From UBA2653 sp964572685 (GTDB lineage: Bacteria > Pseudomonadota > Gammaproteobacteria > Legionellales > Legionellaceae), in contig CAZNFJ010000009.1 in assembly GCA_964572685.1 (NCBI GenBank), positions 1-50,107 on the forward strand: a DNA stretch of 50,107 nt, written 5' to 3'. A program made the translations under genes and the position numbers. The notes under the pieces are model-generated. The model was given only the letters and a program-made list of their open reading frames with translations, was not told the DNA's origin and did not search any database. Positions 16,031-24,573 of this stretch are shown one piece after another; within the stretch, counting starts at the first letter, position 1, and the number at the start of each line of letters is the position of its first letter.

Positions 16031-16732
16031 ATGTTCAATCATATTAAAATTGTTTTGGTGGAAACTAGTCATCCAGGTAATATAGGATCGGTTGCCCGCG
16101 CGATGAAAACCATGGGGCTTAGCCATTTGGTATTGGTTAATCCGAAAGTATTTCCCAGCGATGAAGCCTTTGCCTTGTCTTCTGGGGCGCATGATATTTT
16201 AGATAAAGCAAAAGTGGTGTCTTCATTTGAAGAGGCGATTATTGATTGTGAGTTGGTGCTCGGTACGACTGCAAGGGCGCGTGATTTAGAATGGCCCATG
16301 CATCATCCTAGAATGCTTTCTCAGTTAATAGGACAAAAATCGACGGCTTTGGTTTTTGGTAGAGAGCGCTCGGGTTTGACTAATTCAGAGCTTTGGTTAT
16401 GTCAAGCTGGCATTCATATTCCCACTTCTCCTGACTATCGTTCATTGAATCTTGCTCATGCCGTGCAGATTGTTGCTTATGAGCTTTGGAATGGTCAAGA
16501 TGAAATAGCTAAACCACCGCCATCAGCACCTCTGGCTAATGTTGAGGCTCATGAGCAGTTTTATGCGCATCTCGAGCGATTGATGATTGATGTGCAGTTC
16601 ATGCGTGCTGATGAACCCAAACGTTTGATGCCAAAGATTCGTCGATTATTCAATCGTGCCAAGATCCAACAATCTGAAATGAATATTTTGCGTGGAATTT
16701 TGGCGCAAATTGAAAAACATCTTCATCAATAG
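16031..16732 (+). CDS. trmJ: tRNA (cytidine/uridine-2'-O-)-methyltransferase TrmJ
   Basis: 233-residue SPOUT methyltransferase that 2'-O-methylates position 32 of tRNAs. The N-terminus (IKIVLVETSHPGNIGSVARA) aligns closely with E. coli TrmJ; further motifs are VLGTTARARDLEWPMHHPR, LVFGRERSGLTNSEL and SPDYRSLNLAHAVQIVAYEL, the trefoil-knot SAM-binding region. The ATG at 16031 is chosen because it matches the E. coli start; an in-frame TTG at 15986 coincides with the predicted transcription start. It lies 8 bases before iscS, as the usual first neighbour of the isc operon, but iscR is missing between them. Confidence 0.92.
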   Translation: MFNHIKIVLVETSHPGNIGSVARAMKTMGLSHLVLVNPKVFPSDEAFALSSGAHDILDKAKVVSSFEEAIIDCELVLGTTARARDLEWPMHHPRMLSQLIGQKSTALVFGRERSGLTNSELWLCQAGIHIPTSPDYRSLNLAHAVQIVAYELWNGQDEIAKPPPSAPLANVEAHEQFYAHLERLMIDVQFMRADEPKRLMPKIRRLFNRAKIQQSEMNILRGILAQIEKHLHQ

Positions 16733-16740
16733 AGTTTCAT

Positions 16741-17907
16741 ATGGATGCGATTTATTTAGATTATATGGCAACAACCCCTGTTGACCCCATGGTTTTAGAT
16801 GCGATGCTGCCTGTTCTTCATGACATGCAGTGGTGCGCCAACGCATCATCTATTCATCACCATATGGGACAAAAGGCATTAACCTTGATTGAAAAAAATC
16901 GAACCTTCATGGCAGATATCATCTCTGCTAGTCCTCAGGAGTTAATATTTACTTCAGGCGCTACAGAGTCCAATAATTTGGCCTTGCTGGGTGCCGCACG
17001 ATTTTATCAACGTCAAGGGCGACATATCATCACTTTAACAACAGAACATAAAGCGGTGTTAAATGTTTTTGAAGCACTGACGCATGAGGGATTTGAGGTC
17101 ACTTATTTAAACCCTGCACAAGATGGTTTATTGGATATCGTTGAACTGGAAAAGGCCTTGCGACCAGACACTATTTTGGTATCTATAATGCAGGTCAATA
17201 ATGAAATAGGTGTGATTCAAGATATTGAAAACATTGCGCATCTTTTGGCAAAAAGAGGTATACTGTTTCATGTAGATGCAGCACAAGGATTTGGGCCTTT
17301 GGGCATCAATTTGCAACAAACCCCGATTTCCTTGATGAGTTTTTCAGCGCATAAAATTTATGGCCCCAAAGGTATTGGTGCCTTATATGTACGAAAACGA
17401 CCTCGTGTGCAATTACAACCTACAATTTTCGGGGGTGGTCAAGAGCATGGTATTCGGCCGGGAACTTTAGCGACACATCAAATTGTTGGCATGAGTAAAG
17501 CTTTTGAATTGGCCGAAGGTGTTCGTAAAGAAGAACAAACCAAACTTTTTAGAATGCGAGAAACTTTCTTACAAGCAATTGGTGATTTATCTGGCTGGAA
17601 AATCAACGGCAGTATGACTTATCGTGTTGCAGGAAACTTAAATTTGCATATTGAAGGCGTGGATGGTGAACAACTCATTAATGGCTTGTATCCATTAATT
17701 GTTTCTAGTCAATCGGCATGTTCAGCATCTCAGGGACATACATCGCATGTGCTTGGGGCTATGGGATTAACAGCGTCCCAGGCCCGTGCCAGTATTCGTA
17801 TCAGCTTTGGTCGAATGACCGTACTCGAAGATATTCAATACATAGGACAGATATTTTGTGAAAGAATTGAAATGATGAGAAAAGAAAATAAAGGGGAAAA
17901 CACATGA
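16741..17907 (+). CDS. iscS: Cysteine desulfurase IscS/NifS family
   Basis: 388-residue PLP enzyme that takes sulfur from cysteine for Fe-S clusters and tRNA thiolation. The PLP lysine is Lys205 in SFSAHKIYGPKG; the persulfide cysteine is Cys327 in SSQSACSAS, on the long mobile loop of group I desulfurases. Other motifs are YLDYMATTPVDP, FTSGATESNN, HVDAAQGFGPL and GGGQEHGIRPGT. It follows trmJ by 8 bases and overlaps iscA by 4 (ATGA). No iscR or iscU is present, unlike the standard operon. It is somewhat shorter than E. coli IscS (404). Confidence 0.92.
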   Translation: MDAIYLDYMATTPVDPMVLDAMLPVLHDMQWCANASSIHHHMGQKALTLIEKNRTFMADIISASPQELIFTSGATESNNLALLGAARFYQRQGRHIITLTTEHKAVLNVFEALTHEGFEVTYLNPAQDGLLDIVELEKALRPDTILVSIMQVNNEIGVIQDIENIAHLLAKRGILFHVDAAQGFGPLGINLQQTPISLMSFSAHKIYGPKGIGALYVRKRPRVQLQPTIFGGGQEHGIRPGTLATHQIVGMSKAFELAEGVRKEEQTKLFRMRETFLQAIGDLSGWKINGSMTYRVAGNLNLHIEGVDGEQLINGLYPLIVSSQSACSASQGHTSHVLGAMGLTASQARASIRISFGRMTVLEDIQYIGQIFCERIEMMRKENKGENT

Positions 17908-18266
17908 CAGTACAACATTATCAACCCGCTCAAGTGCCAAACATTCAATTAAGCTTGGCTGCTAAAAATCGCCTAATTAAGGTGATACAGCAAAATAAAG
18001 ATGCTAAAGCCATGTGTCTGTCTATTAAAAAAAGTGGTTGCTCTGGATATGCATATGATTTAAAATGCGTGACCGAAATATCGCCAGAAGATTTTATAAT
18101 TGATTTGGATGGCGCATATAAGCTCACAATTGACATAAAAAGCTATCCGATGCTCCAAGGTCTTGAAATCGATTACATTAAAGAAGGCCTGCAACAGAAA
18201 TTTACCTATCATAATCCCAATCAGACAGGTCAATGTGGCTGTGGCGAGAGTTTTTCAGTGCGATAA
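17904..18266 (+). CDS. iscA: A-type Fe-S carrier IscA/HesB family
   Basis: 120 residues with the exact HesB cysteine pattern: Cys46 (SGCSGYAYDL), then 64 residues, then Cys111-Gly-Cys113 (GQCGCGESF). A-type carriers pass Fe-S clusters to target proteins. The N-terminus has about 13 residues more than E. coli IscA. It overlaps the iscS stop, so both are made together. With iscU missing, this carrier may take clusters from a scaffold encoded elsewhere; that is inference. It could equally be called SufA/ErpA-like; genomic context favours IscA. Confidence 0.9.
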   Translation: MTVQHYQPAQVPNIQLSLAAKNRLIKVIQQNKDAKAMCLSIKKSGCSGYAYDLKCVTEISPEDFIIDLDGAYKLTIDIKSYPMLQGLEIDYIKEGLQQKFTYHNPNQTGQCGCGESFSVR

Positions 18267-18308
18267 TATTTAAGATTCACTTCATAAATGAATATCAATA
18301 AAACAATA

Positions 18309-18337
18309 TTTACATTGTTTGAAGTATCTGATATTAT
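18309..18337 (+). promoter_or_regulatory. Sigma-70-type promoter for fis
   Basis: TTTACA (18309-18314), 17 bases, TATTAT (18332-18337), each one mismatch from consensus. The transcript would start near 18344, leaving a leader of about 70 bases before the fis ATG. Confidence 0.6.
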
Positions 18338-18415
18338 AGGGCACATCGTGTTGATTCTTATTGAATTTAGCGCTTTTTTTAATATCAAAAAAATTTTTTA
18401 TTAAGGTATGTTAAA

Positions 18416-18700
18416 ATGAATCAAGCAGTTAACGAATTACAACAAGCCGATAGCTTATCCAGTCATGTGATTAAAGTGGTTCGCAATTATTTACAAAACA
18501 ACCCTTCTAAAGATGCGGAGTTGAATCTGTATGAATTGGTTTTAGAAGAAATTGAAGGTCCTTTGTTCCGTACAGTGATGGAAATGACCCGTTATAATCA
18601 ATCAAAAGCTGCTCGTGTTTTAGGTGTAAGCCGTGGTACATTAAGAACTAAATTGAAGCGTTATTTTGACGACGAATTCATTGGTACACGCGAAGATTAA
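18416..18700 (+). CDS. fis: Nucleoid-associated DNA-binding protein Fis
   Basis: 94 residues, close to E. coli Fis (98). The C-terminal helix-turn-helix is clear (NQSKAARVLGVSRGTLRTKL), preceded by the dimer helices (LYELVLEEIEGPLFRTVMEM). Fis bends DNA and sets growth-phase expression; Legionellales usually carry several paralogues that regulate virulence genes, so this is one candidate for that family. It does not follow dusB as in enterics; it stands alone with its own promoter, directly upstream of rnpB. An AAGG lies upstream of the ATG. Confidence 0.93.
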   Translation: MNQAVNELQQADSLSSHVIKVVRNYLQNNPSKDAELNLYELVLEEIEGPLFRTVMEMTRYNQSKAARVLGVSRGTLRTKLKRYFDDEFIGTRED

Positions 18701-18716
18701 TTTTTATCTTATAATT

Positions 18717-18725
18717 TGTTATACT
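18717..18725 (+). promoter_or_regulatory. Extended -10 promoter for rnpB
   Basis: TGTTATACT carries TGn plus a one-mismatch -10 (TATACT), placed about 8 bases before the predicted 5' end of the RNA. No good -35 is visible. Confidence 0.5.
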
Positions 18726-18733
18726 GTTTTAAA

Positions 18734-19082
18734 AGTCGGTCAGACAATCGCGCTTTGCTTTGGCAAGGTGAGGAAAGTCCGGGCTCCATAGGGTGCAGTG
18801 CCAGGTAACGCCTGGGAGACGTAAGTCTACGGAAAGTGCCACAGAAAATATACCGCCTTCTTGTAAGGTAAGGGTGAAATGGTGCGGTAAGAGCGCACCG
18901 CTCGGTTGGTAACAAGCGAGGCAGGGCAAACCCCACTGGGAGCAAGACCAAATAGGAATTCATTTGATGAAAATCAAAACGTACGACCCGTACGGAATTC
19001 GGGTAGGTTGCATGAGGTAAATGGTGACATTTATCCTAGATGAATGATTGTCCGCGACAGAACCCGGCTTATCGACCGACTT
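18734..19082 (+). ncRNA. rnpB: RNase P RNA, bacterial type A
   Basis: Catalytic RNA of RNase P, which trims tRNA 5' ends. The 5' AGTCGGTC pairs with the 3' GACCGACT to close P1. Conserved blocks are GAGGAAAGTCCGGGCTCCA near the start, GTGCCACAGAAAATA, AGGGTGAAA, AAACCCCACTGGGAGCAAGA, and the universal 3' block CGACAGAACCCGGCTTATC. Size is about 349 bases, normal for type A. The P1 stem is followed by TTTTTCTTTT, so it doubles as a terminator. Open frames on the minus strand across it are not genes. Confidence 0.97.
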
Positions 19083-19138
19083 TTTCTTTTCTTCAGATTT
19101 CGTTAAAATAGATTTTTAAGCTTTTTAAGGAAATCGTG

Positions 19139-19915
19139 ATGTTATTATGTTTAGATGTGGGCAATACGCAAATTTTTGGTGGATTATTCGATAAACATCA
19201 AAAATTGAGCATGCGATTTCGTCTTAGCTCCAAAAGTCAAACATCTGATGAATTTGCTATTTTTCTCATTCAGGTTCTGAAAGAAAATCATATTCAGCCA
19301 AAAGATGTCAAACACATCGCTATTAGTTCAGTGGTTCCGCATCTTGATTATTCGATTCGTGCAGCTTGTATCAAGTATTTTTCCATCACACCGTTTTTTA
19401 TTCATTCTCAGATGAAAACTGCTCTGGATATTCAGTATATTCAAGCACGAGAATTAGGGGCTGATAGAATTGCTAATGCGATTGCAGCCATTGAAATGTT
19501 CCCTAATGAAAATTTAATCATTATTGATTTTGGTACCGCAATGACATTTTGTGCCATCAATGATAAACATGTTTATTTGGGCGGTTCAATATTCCCTGGC
19601 ATGCGATTATTGGTTGATACCTTGGCTAAAAATACTGCAAAACTGCCGGTGGTTGAAGTCGTTCCGATGAACCAAGCAGTGGCCAAAACCACGGTCACTG
19701 GTATTCAAAGTGGTATCTATTTCGGAACATTGGGTGCTTGTCGTGAACTCATTAAACACTATCATGAAGAAGTCTTTCATCATCAGTCCGTTAAAATTAT
19801 TGCAACCGGTGGATTCTCTGGTTTATTTGAAAAGAGTGGCATTTATGATGTGCATGTCCCTGATCTAATTTTGCATGGAATTCGATTAGGTGCAAAAGAT
19901 AATGATGTTTTTTAA
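19139..19915 (+). CDS. coaX: Type III pantothenate kinase CoaX
   Basis: 258 residues. It catalyses the first step of coenzyme A synthesis and is the ATP-tolerant type III enzyme. Motifs: LCLDVGNTQIFGGLF (phosphate-binding DxGNT), ARELGADRIANAIAAI, IIIDFGTAMTFCAI and YLGGSIFPGMRLLVDTLA. The ATG at 19139 has AAGGA 8 bases upstream; the GTG at 19136 is in frame but too close. It directly follows rnpB. Use of CoaX rather than CoaA is common in Legionella and Coxiella relatives. Confidence 0.93.
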   Translation: MLLCLDVGNTQIFGGLFDKHQKLSMRFRLSSKSQTSDEFAIFLIQVLKENHIQPKDVKHIAISSVVPHLDYSIRAACIKYFSITPFFIHSQMKTALDIQYIQARELGADRIANAIAAIEMFPNENLIIIDFGTAMTFCAINDKHVYLGGSIFPGMRLLVDTLAKNTAKLPVVEVVPMNQAVAKTTVTGIQSGIYFGTLGACRELIKHYHEEVFHHQSVKIIATGGFSGLFEKSGIYDVHVPDLILHGIRLGAKDNDVF

Positions 19916-20015
19916 TTAAATTTACTCCTGTCAAGGTACAAAAGGAGATCTTTTATTTCACAAACTATCAGAAAAAATTTTACATAAAAAATATTAGATA
20001 TGCTTTAGAGTATTA

Positions 20016-21464
20016 TTAATCCTTCCAGAACTGCCAAGAAAAAATAATAAATAAAGAGAATATCTCGAGACGTCCAGCGAGCATGGCGACAATGAGGACG
20101 GCTTTGCTCGCCTGTGAGATATTGGCATAGGAATTTGAAACCGCCCCTAGCCCCATGCCTGAATTAGAAAGAGTGGCAATGCTCATTGTGATGGCGCTTA
20201 ATAAATCATTATTGAAAAGTGTTAATAAAAAAATCAAGACAAACATTAAAAAGATAAAGGCGGAAATGAAGGCAAATAACGATAATAAAATATCATTGCT
20301 TAAGGGTTTTTGATTGTATTTTATCAATGAAATGGCTTGGGGGTGGAGTAGCAGCCGAATTTCACGATGATAAAATTTGCTTAATAATAAGGTTCGTATC
20401 ATTTTCAGGCCTCCACTGGTCGAGCCATGACAACCACCGACCATGGATACCAGTAAAAGAATGACCAATATCGGTAATGGCCAATCAGCATAATTGGCGC
20501 ATGCAGCGCCAGATGAACTGATCAGGGACACAATGGTAAAATAAATATGTCTGAATTCTTTAGGAGAAATATGTTGATGGCTGAGATAATAAAGACAGCA
20601 GGAAATCAAGATGGCAATGAAAATAAATTTTATGAAATAACGAAATTCTTCTTCATGCCAATATTGTGATAATTTATGTTTTTTGAGTGCCATGTAGTGT
20701 AAACCAAAATTAATGCTCCCTAAGAGCATGAAAATAGGTGCTCCCCATTCTAGCGAATGGTTTTTATAAAAAGCCAAGCCTTCTTGATGTAGCGTTAAAC
20801 CTCCTGTTGAAATAGTCCCAAAGGTCTCTCCCAAAGCAGAGAACCATTCCAGTCCAATTAGTCGATAAAAGATGAAACAACTAATTGTCAGTAGCAAATA
20901 AACCAACCATAGAGCCTTGGCTGTTGAGGTAATTCTTGGTGTAAATTTATTGTCTTTAAAAGACCCGGGGGTTTCGGTTCGATAAAGCTTGGTTCCACCA
21001 ATACCCAATAAAGGCATGATGGCAACGGTTAAAACCACAATACTCATACCACCTAGAAATTGCAGAAACTGACGATAAAATAATAATGAATGAGGCAGGT
21101 TTTGAGGTTTGTCAAATAAAGTGACGCCTGTTGTGGTAAGACCGGATACAGTTTCAAATAAAATATCAATAAAACTCAAGTGGTGAATTAGCGTAAGACC
21201 AAAGGGAATACTGCCATATAAACAAATTAAAATCCAAAACATCACCACGAGTAAAAAACCATCACTCATTTGGATGTCTTGCTGATAGCCTCGTCCTAAT
21301 AGCCAGAGTATGAGTCCAGATGCCTCAATCAGTAAGAAACTATAAAAAAAATCCACAAAAAAATGTTCATGGTATATTTGATTGATGAGCATTGCTGGAA
21401 GCATGGCTAAACCAAAAAACATCAGCATGATACCCAGTAAAAAAGAAATATGTTTAAAAGCCAT
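20016..21464 (-). CDS. trkH: Potassium uptake protein TrkH
   Basis: 482-residue inner-membrane ion channel subunit of the Trk system, with about ten membrane segments in four repeated M-P-M units. Selectivity-filter-like loops can be seen: TVSGLTTTGVTLF, GTISTGGLTL, SSSGAACANYADWP and ATLSNSGMGLGAVSN. It takes up K+ under TrkA control. The gene starts 11 bases after the trkA stop, so both form one transcript; many Gammaproteobacteria keep trkA and trkH apart. Confidence 0.92.
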   Translation of the reverse strand: MAFKHISFLLGIMLMFFGLAMLPAMLINQIYHEHFFVDFFYSFLLIEASGLILWLLGRGYQQDIQMSDGFLLVVMFWILICLYGSIPFGLTLIHHLSFIDILFETVSGLTTTGVTLFDKPQNLPHSLLFYRQFLQFLGGMSIVVLTVAIMPLLGIGGTKLYRTETPGSFKDNKFTPRITSTAKALWLVYLLLTISCFIFYRLIGLEWFSALGETFGTISTGGLTLHQEGLAFYKNHSLEWGAPIFMLLGSINFGLHYMALKKHKLSQYWHEEEFRYFIKFIFIAILISCCLYYLSHQHISPKEFRHIYFTIVSLISSSGAACANYADWPLPILVILLLVSMVGGCHGSTSGGLKMIRTLLLSKFYHREIRLLLHPQAISLIKYNQKPLSNDILLSLFAFISAFIFLMFVLIFLLTLFNNDLLSAITMSIATLSNSGMGLGAVSNSYANISQASKAVLIVAMLAGRLEIFSLFIIFSWQFWKD

Positions 21465-21475
21465 GATGCACCCTT

Positions 21476-22840
21476 TTATTTGAAAGGCATATGAAAGATT
21501 TTTTCAAGTTCGTTTAAAGATTTTGGATCTAACATTAAAATGATCAAATGATCGTGTTTTTGAAATTTGAAATTTGCTGTTGGTTCCATGAGTTCATTTT
21601 GTCGAACCACTGCGACAATAGAGCAACCTTGCGGCATATCGATTTCTAAAAGTCGTTTACCAATGATATTCATTTGCTCTTCTTTATCGATGAGAATTAG
21701 CTCAATCATTTCGGTAGAGGTGTTTTGTAATCGATGCACTTTTAACATATGGCCGCGACGAATTTTGGTTAAGATGTGGCCTGCTGAAATCAATTCTGGT
21801 GAAATGGCGTGATCAATTGGACTATCTTCAATTAAAGGTACATAGGTTTTTCGATTCACCAGTGCAATCGTTTGTTTAGCGCCCAAGTGTTTTGCTTGCA
21901 GGCAAGACATAATATTGGCTTCATCTTCGTTGGTTACCGCACAAAAGATATCGGTTTCATGGATACTTTCTGCAATCAGTAATTCACTATCTGCAATATC
22001 GCCTTGTAGTACGTAGGAGTGATTGAGTTCACTGGCCAATGTTTCAGCGACTTTCTCATGGCGTTCAATGATTTTGACTTGATAATGATTTTCCAGTTTT
22101 TTGGCTAGTTTACTGCCAATGTGCCCACCGCCACCAATGATGATTCGATAATTTGGCGTGACATGGGAAACAATCCGATTGACCCATTGGTGCATGGCAA
22201 AATGAGTGCCTAGAAAATAAACTTCATCATGTGGCTTAATACAAAAATCATCCTTTATCATATTGAATTTCTTTTGTTGATAAATTGCTACAGGTAATAT
22301 ATTTAAATCCTGCATTTGTCCCTTTAGTGTTTCAAAGGAGGAATCGATCAACGGGTGTTGCGGTGGAAATTCAATACTAGCCAATAGGATTTCACCATGA
22401 TAAAAATCCAAAACTTCGCCAGTGCCAGGAAATTCAATGATTCGCATCAAAGCTGAAGTCACCAATAATTCGGGAGAAATACGAATATCAATGGGAATAT
22501 GGTAATTGGCATACAATTGAGGTGAAGTATAATGACTGGAACGAATACGCGCAATTTTCAAAGGTGTTTTAAATAGGGAATAGGCAATTTGACAAGCAAT
22601 CATATTGACCTCATCACAGTTGGTCACAGCGAGTAAAACATCAGCATCGGAAATTCCGGCTTGTATTAGAATATCCGGATAAGAAGCATGACCACAAACA
22701 GTTTGTATATCCAAACGTGATTGTAATTTTTCGAGTCTGGATGGATTGATATCTACCACGGTAATATCGTTATTTTCCATAGATAAATGCGTGGCAATTG
22801 AGCTACCAAGATCCCCTGCACCTAGAATGACAATATACAT
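21476..22840 (-). CDS. trkA: Trk system regulatory subunit TrkA
   Basis: 454 residues on the cytoplasmic side of TrkH. Two NAD(H)-binding RCK modules are visible: the first begins IVILGAGDLGSSIATHL with NDITVVDINPSRL, the second IIIGGGGHIGSKLAKKLENH near residue 220, each followed by a C-terminal RCK_C domain. The start is put at the ATG at 22840 because it aligns with the E. coli N-terminus; a GTG at 22882 would add 14 residues and cannot be ruled out. It lies 65 bases downstream of dapF and 11 upstream of trkH. Confidence 0.92.
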   Translation of the reverse strand: MYIVILGAGDLGSSIATHLSMENNDITVVDINPSRLEKLQSRLDIQTVCGHASYPDILIQAGISDADVLLAVTNCDEVNMIACQIAYSLFKTPLKIARIRSSHYTSPQLYANYHIPIDIRISPELLVTSALMRIIEFPGTGEVLDFYHGEILLASIEFPPQHPLIDSSFETLKGQMQDLNILPVAIYQQKKFNMIKDDFCIKPHDEVYFLGTHFAMHQWVNRIVSHVTPNYRIIIGGGGHIGSKLAKKLENHYQVKIIERHEKVAETLASELNHSYVLQGDIADSELLIAESIHETDIFCAVTNEDEANIMSCLQAKHLGAKQTIALVNRKTYVPLIEDSPIDHAISPELISAGHILTKIRRGHMLKVHRLQNTSTEMIELILIDKEEQMNIIGKRLLEIDMPQGCSIVAVVRQNELMEPTANFKFQKHDHLIILMLDPKSLNELEKIFHMPFK

Positions 22841-22905
22841 ATGGTTATTCAAAAAAAGGATTAAGAACTTAGTTTGGATCACTCATCATTATAATTCAAG
22901 TGATT

Positions 22906-23748
22906 TCAAAGACTTATTTCACCACGAAAAACCTCTACGGCGGGTCCTGTTTGTTGAATGGGACCTGATAATTCAGGCCAATATACAGATAGTTGTCCCC
23001 CTTTTAATTGAACATTGATATGATTATTTAGATGGTAGAATTTTCGAGCAATGGCTGCACTGGCAAGTGCGCCACTACCGCAAGCTAGTGTTTCCCCACA
23101 ACCTCTCTCCCATACTCGAATAGAAATTTGTTGAGGATTATCAATAGAAACAAAATTGACATTACAACGTTGGGGGAATAGTGGATGGTTTTCTATAAAA
23201 GAACCCATTGTTTGAATGTCCATGTGTTTGAGTATTTCTGCATTTTCTATCATGATGACCGCATGTGGATTGCCAACACTCAATGCATGAAATTTAATGT
23301 ATTCATTCTCTATTACTAGCGTATAGAAATCATTTTTTTCTCCAGTAAATGGAATATCTTTAGGGGAAAAAATGGGGGAGGGTAGACTTAATTGAATCCT
23401 ATTGTCGGCACATATTTGCAAGCTTAGACTTGTTGTGTTGGTTTTGAGGCGATAATTTTTTTTCTCCGGAGCAAGATATTGATGAATATAGCGCGCAGCG
23501 CATCTGGCGCCATTGCCGCACTGACCAACTTCGGAACCATCGGCATTGAAAATTCGATAATTAAAATCGTAGTCATTGCATTGGGGTGCTGAAATAATTA
23601 AGAGCTGATCGAATCCAACGCCAAAATGTCTGTCACTCAAGTATTGGATTTGTTTTTCTGAGGGTTCCCAGGCAGTCGATAGTGTATCGAGGATCATAAA
23701 ATCATTGCCTAGAGCCTGCATTTTGCTAAAATGAAGTATTCTTTTCAT
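22906..23748 (-). CDS. dapF: Diaminopimelate epimerase DapF
   Basis: 280 residues. It interconverts LL- and meso-diaminopimelate for lysine and peptidoglycan. The two catalytic cysteines are Cys77 (GQCGNGARCAARY) and Cys223 (LACGSGALAS), both in conserved contexts. The N-terminus shows FSKMQALGNDFMILD. The ATG at 23748 matches the family start; an in-frame upstream start would only add residues that overlap lptM. Its first 23 bases overlap the end of lptM, the same neighbour as in E. coli (yifL-dapF). It probably shares a transcript with trkA-trkH. Confidence 0.94.
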   Translation of the reverse strand: MKRILHFSKMQALGNDFMILDTLSTAWEPSEKQIQYLSDRHFGVGFDQLLIISAPQCNDYDFNYRIFNADGSEVGQCGNGARCAARYIHQYLAPEKKNYRLKTNTTSLSLQICADNRIQLSLPSPIFSPKDIPFTGEKNDFYTLVIENEYIKFHALSVGNPHAVIMIENAEILKHMDIQTMGSFIENHPLFPQRCNVNFVSIDNPQQISIRVWERGCGETLACGSGALASAAIARKFYHLNNHINVQLKGGQLSVYWPELSGPIQQTGPAVEVFRGEISL

Positions 23749-23848
23749 AAGTTTTTTCTTTTGGAAGATATAAAGGGCCTTTGAGACCGCAAGCACAGAG
23801 GCTTGAAGCGATGCAGGTGATGATCAAAAAATATTTTAAAAAAGTCAT
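23726..23848 (-). CDS. lptM: Small outer-membrane lipoprotein LptM (YifL)
   Basis: 40 residues, easily missed. A hydrophobic signal (FLKYFLIITCIASS) leads to lipobox LCAC with the lipidated Cys at residue 20, followed by the family signature CGLKGPLYLP. The tail is short (KEKTYEKNTSF). In E. coli LptM binds the LptDE translocon and helps LptD oxidation; the same job is inferred here. Position immediately upstream of dapF, with a 23-base overlap, is the conserved gammaproteobacterial order. Only 35 bases separate its start from the divergent esterase gene. Confidence 0.9.
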   Translation of the reverse strand: MTFLKYFLIITCIASSLCACGLKGPLYLPKEKTYEKNTSF

Positions 23849-23883
23849 TATTTTGGTTATGCTAAATCAATAGCATCAAATAA

Positions 23884-24573
23884 ATGGGACATTCTATGTA
23901 TATTAAAGAACCTTTAGAAAAAGCTCAAGCAGTTGTGATATGGTTGCATGGTCTAGGCAGTGATTATCGAGATATGGAAGCCTTGTCTCAAGCGTTTACC
24001 AATCCTGAACCCATTTGTCATATCTATTTGCAAGCCCCTAATCGTTCAGTCACTATTAATGGTGGCATGATGATGCCGGCTTGGTATGATATTTGCGATA
24101 TTAGTTTAACCAATCGAGAAGATTTAGATGGCATTGTTGAAAGCCGATGCCAAGTTGAGCGAGCCATCCAATCGCAATTGGACAATGGTTTTACTTCTGA
24201 GCAAATTTATTTGGCTGGTTTTTCTCAAGGTGCGGCTATTGCTCTTTTTACCGGTATTGGCTACGCCAATCGACTAGGTGGGGTGATGGTGCTATCAGGG
24301 TATATTCCCAAACCAGATGCTTTAGAATGTCATCAAGTAAAAACCCTTCCCGTCTTTTTGGGGGTGGGGCGTTATGATGATGTGGTATTACCACAATGGT
24401 CTCAAATGAGTTTTCAATTTTTAAAAAATCATGGATATAACGAGGCGATTATCCAGGAGTATGACATGGCTCATGCGATTTGTTCGGATGAAGTTCGAGA
24501 TTGTTCTAATTGGTTATCAGATCGAATCCAGATTAATATTCAAAGAGTTTTAATGTCGTCGGAGGGTTTATGA
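23884..24573 (+). CDS. Carboxylesterase / phospholipase of the EstB-like alpha/beta-hydrolase family
   Basis: 229 residues. Catalytic triad Ser114 (AGFSQGAAI), Asp165 (GVGRYDDVV) and His197 (DMAHAI) fits the PF02230 family, which includes EstB and eukaryotic acyl-protein thioesterases. The oxyanion loop is IWLHGLGSDYRD. No signal peptide, so cytoplasmic. An in-frame ATG at 23896 has GGGA about 7 bases upstream and may be the true start. It overlaps ratA by 4 bases (ATGA). Substrate is unknown; short-chain esters are likely from the family. Confidence 0.85.
   Translation: MGHSMYIKEPLEKAQAVVIWLHGLGSDYRDMEALSQAFTNPEPICHIYLQAPNRSVTINGGMMMPAWYDICDISLTNREDLDGIVESRCQVERAIQSQLDNGFTSEQIYLAGFSQGAAIALFTGIGYANRLGGVMVLSGYIPKPDALECHQVKTLPVFLGVGRYDDVVLPQWSQMSFQFLKNHGYNEAIIQEYDMAHAICSDEVRDCSNWLSDRIQINIQRVLMSSEGL

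Noticed and set aside
18709..18963. Minus-strand open frames across rnpB
   Set aside because: They are shadows of the structured RNase P RNA, which explains the sequence fully.
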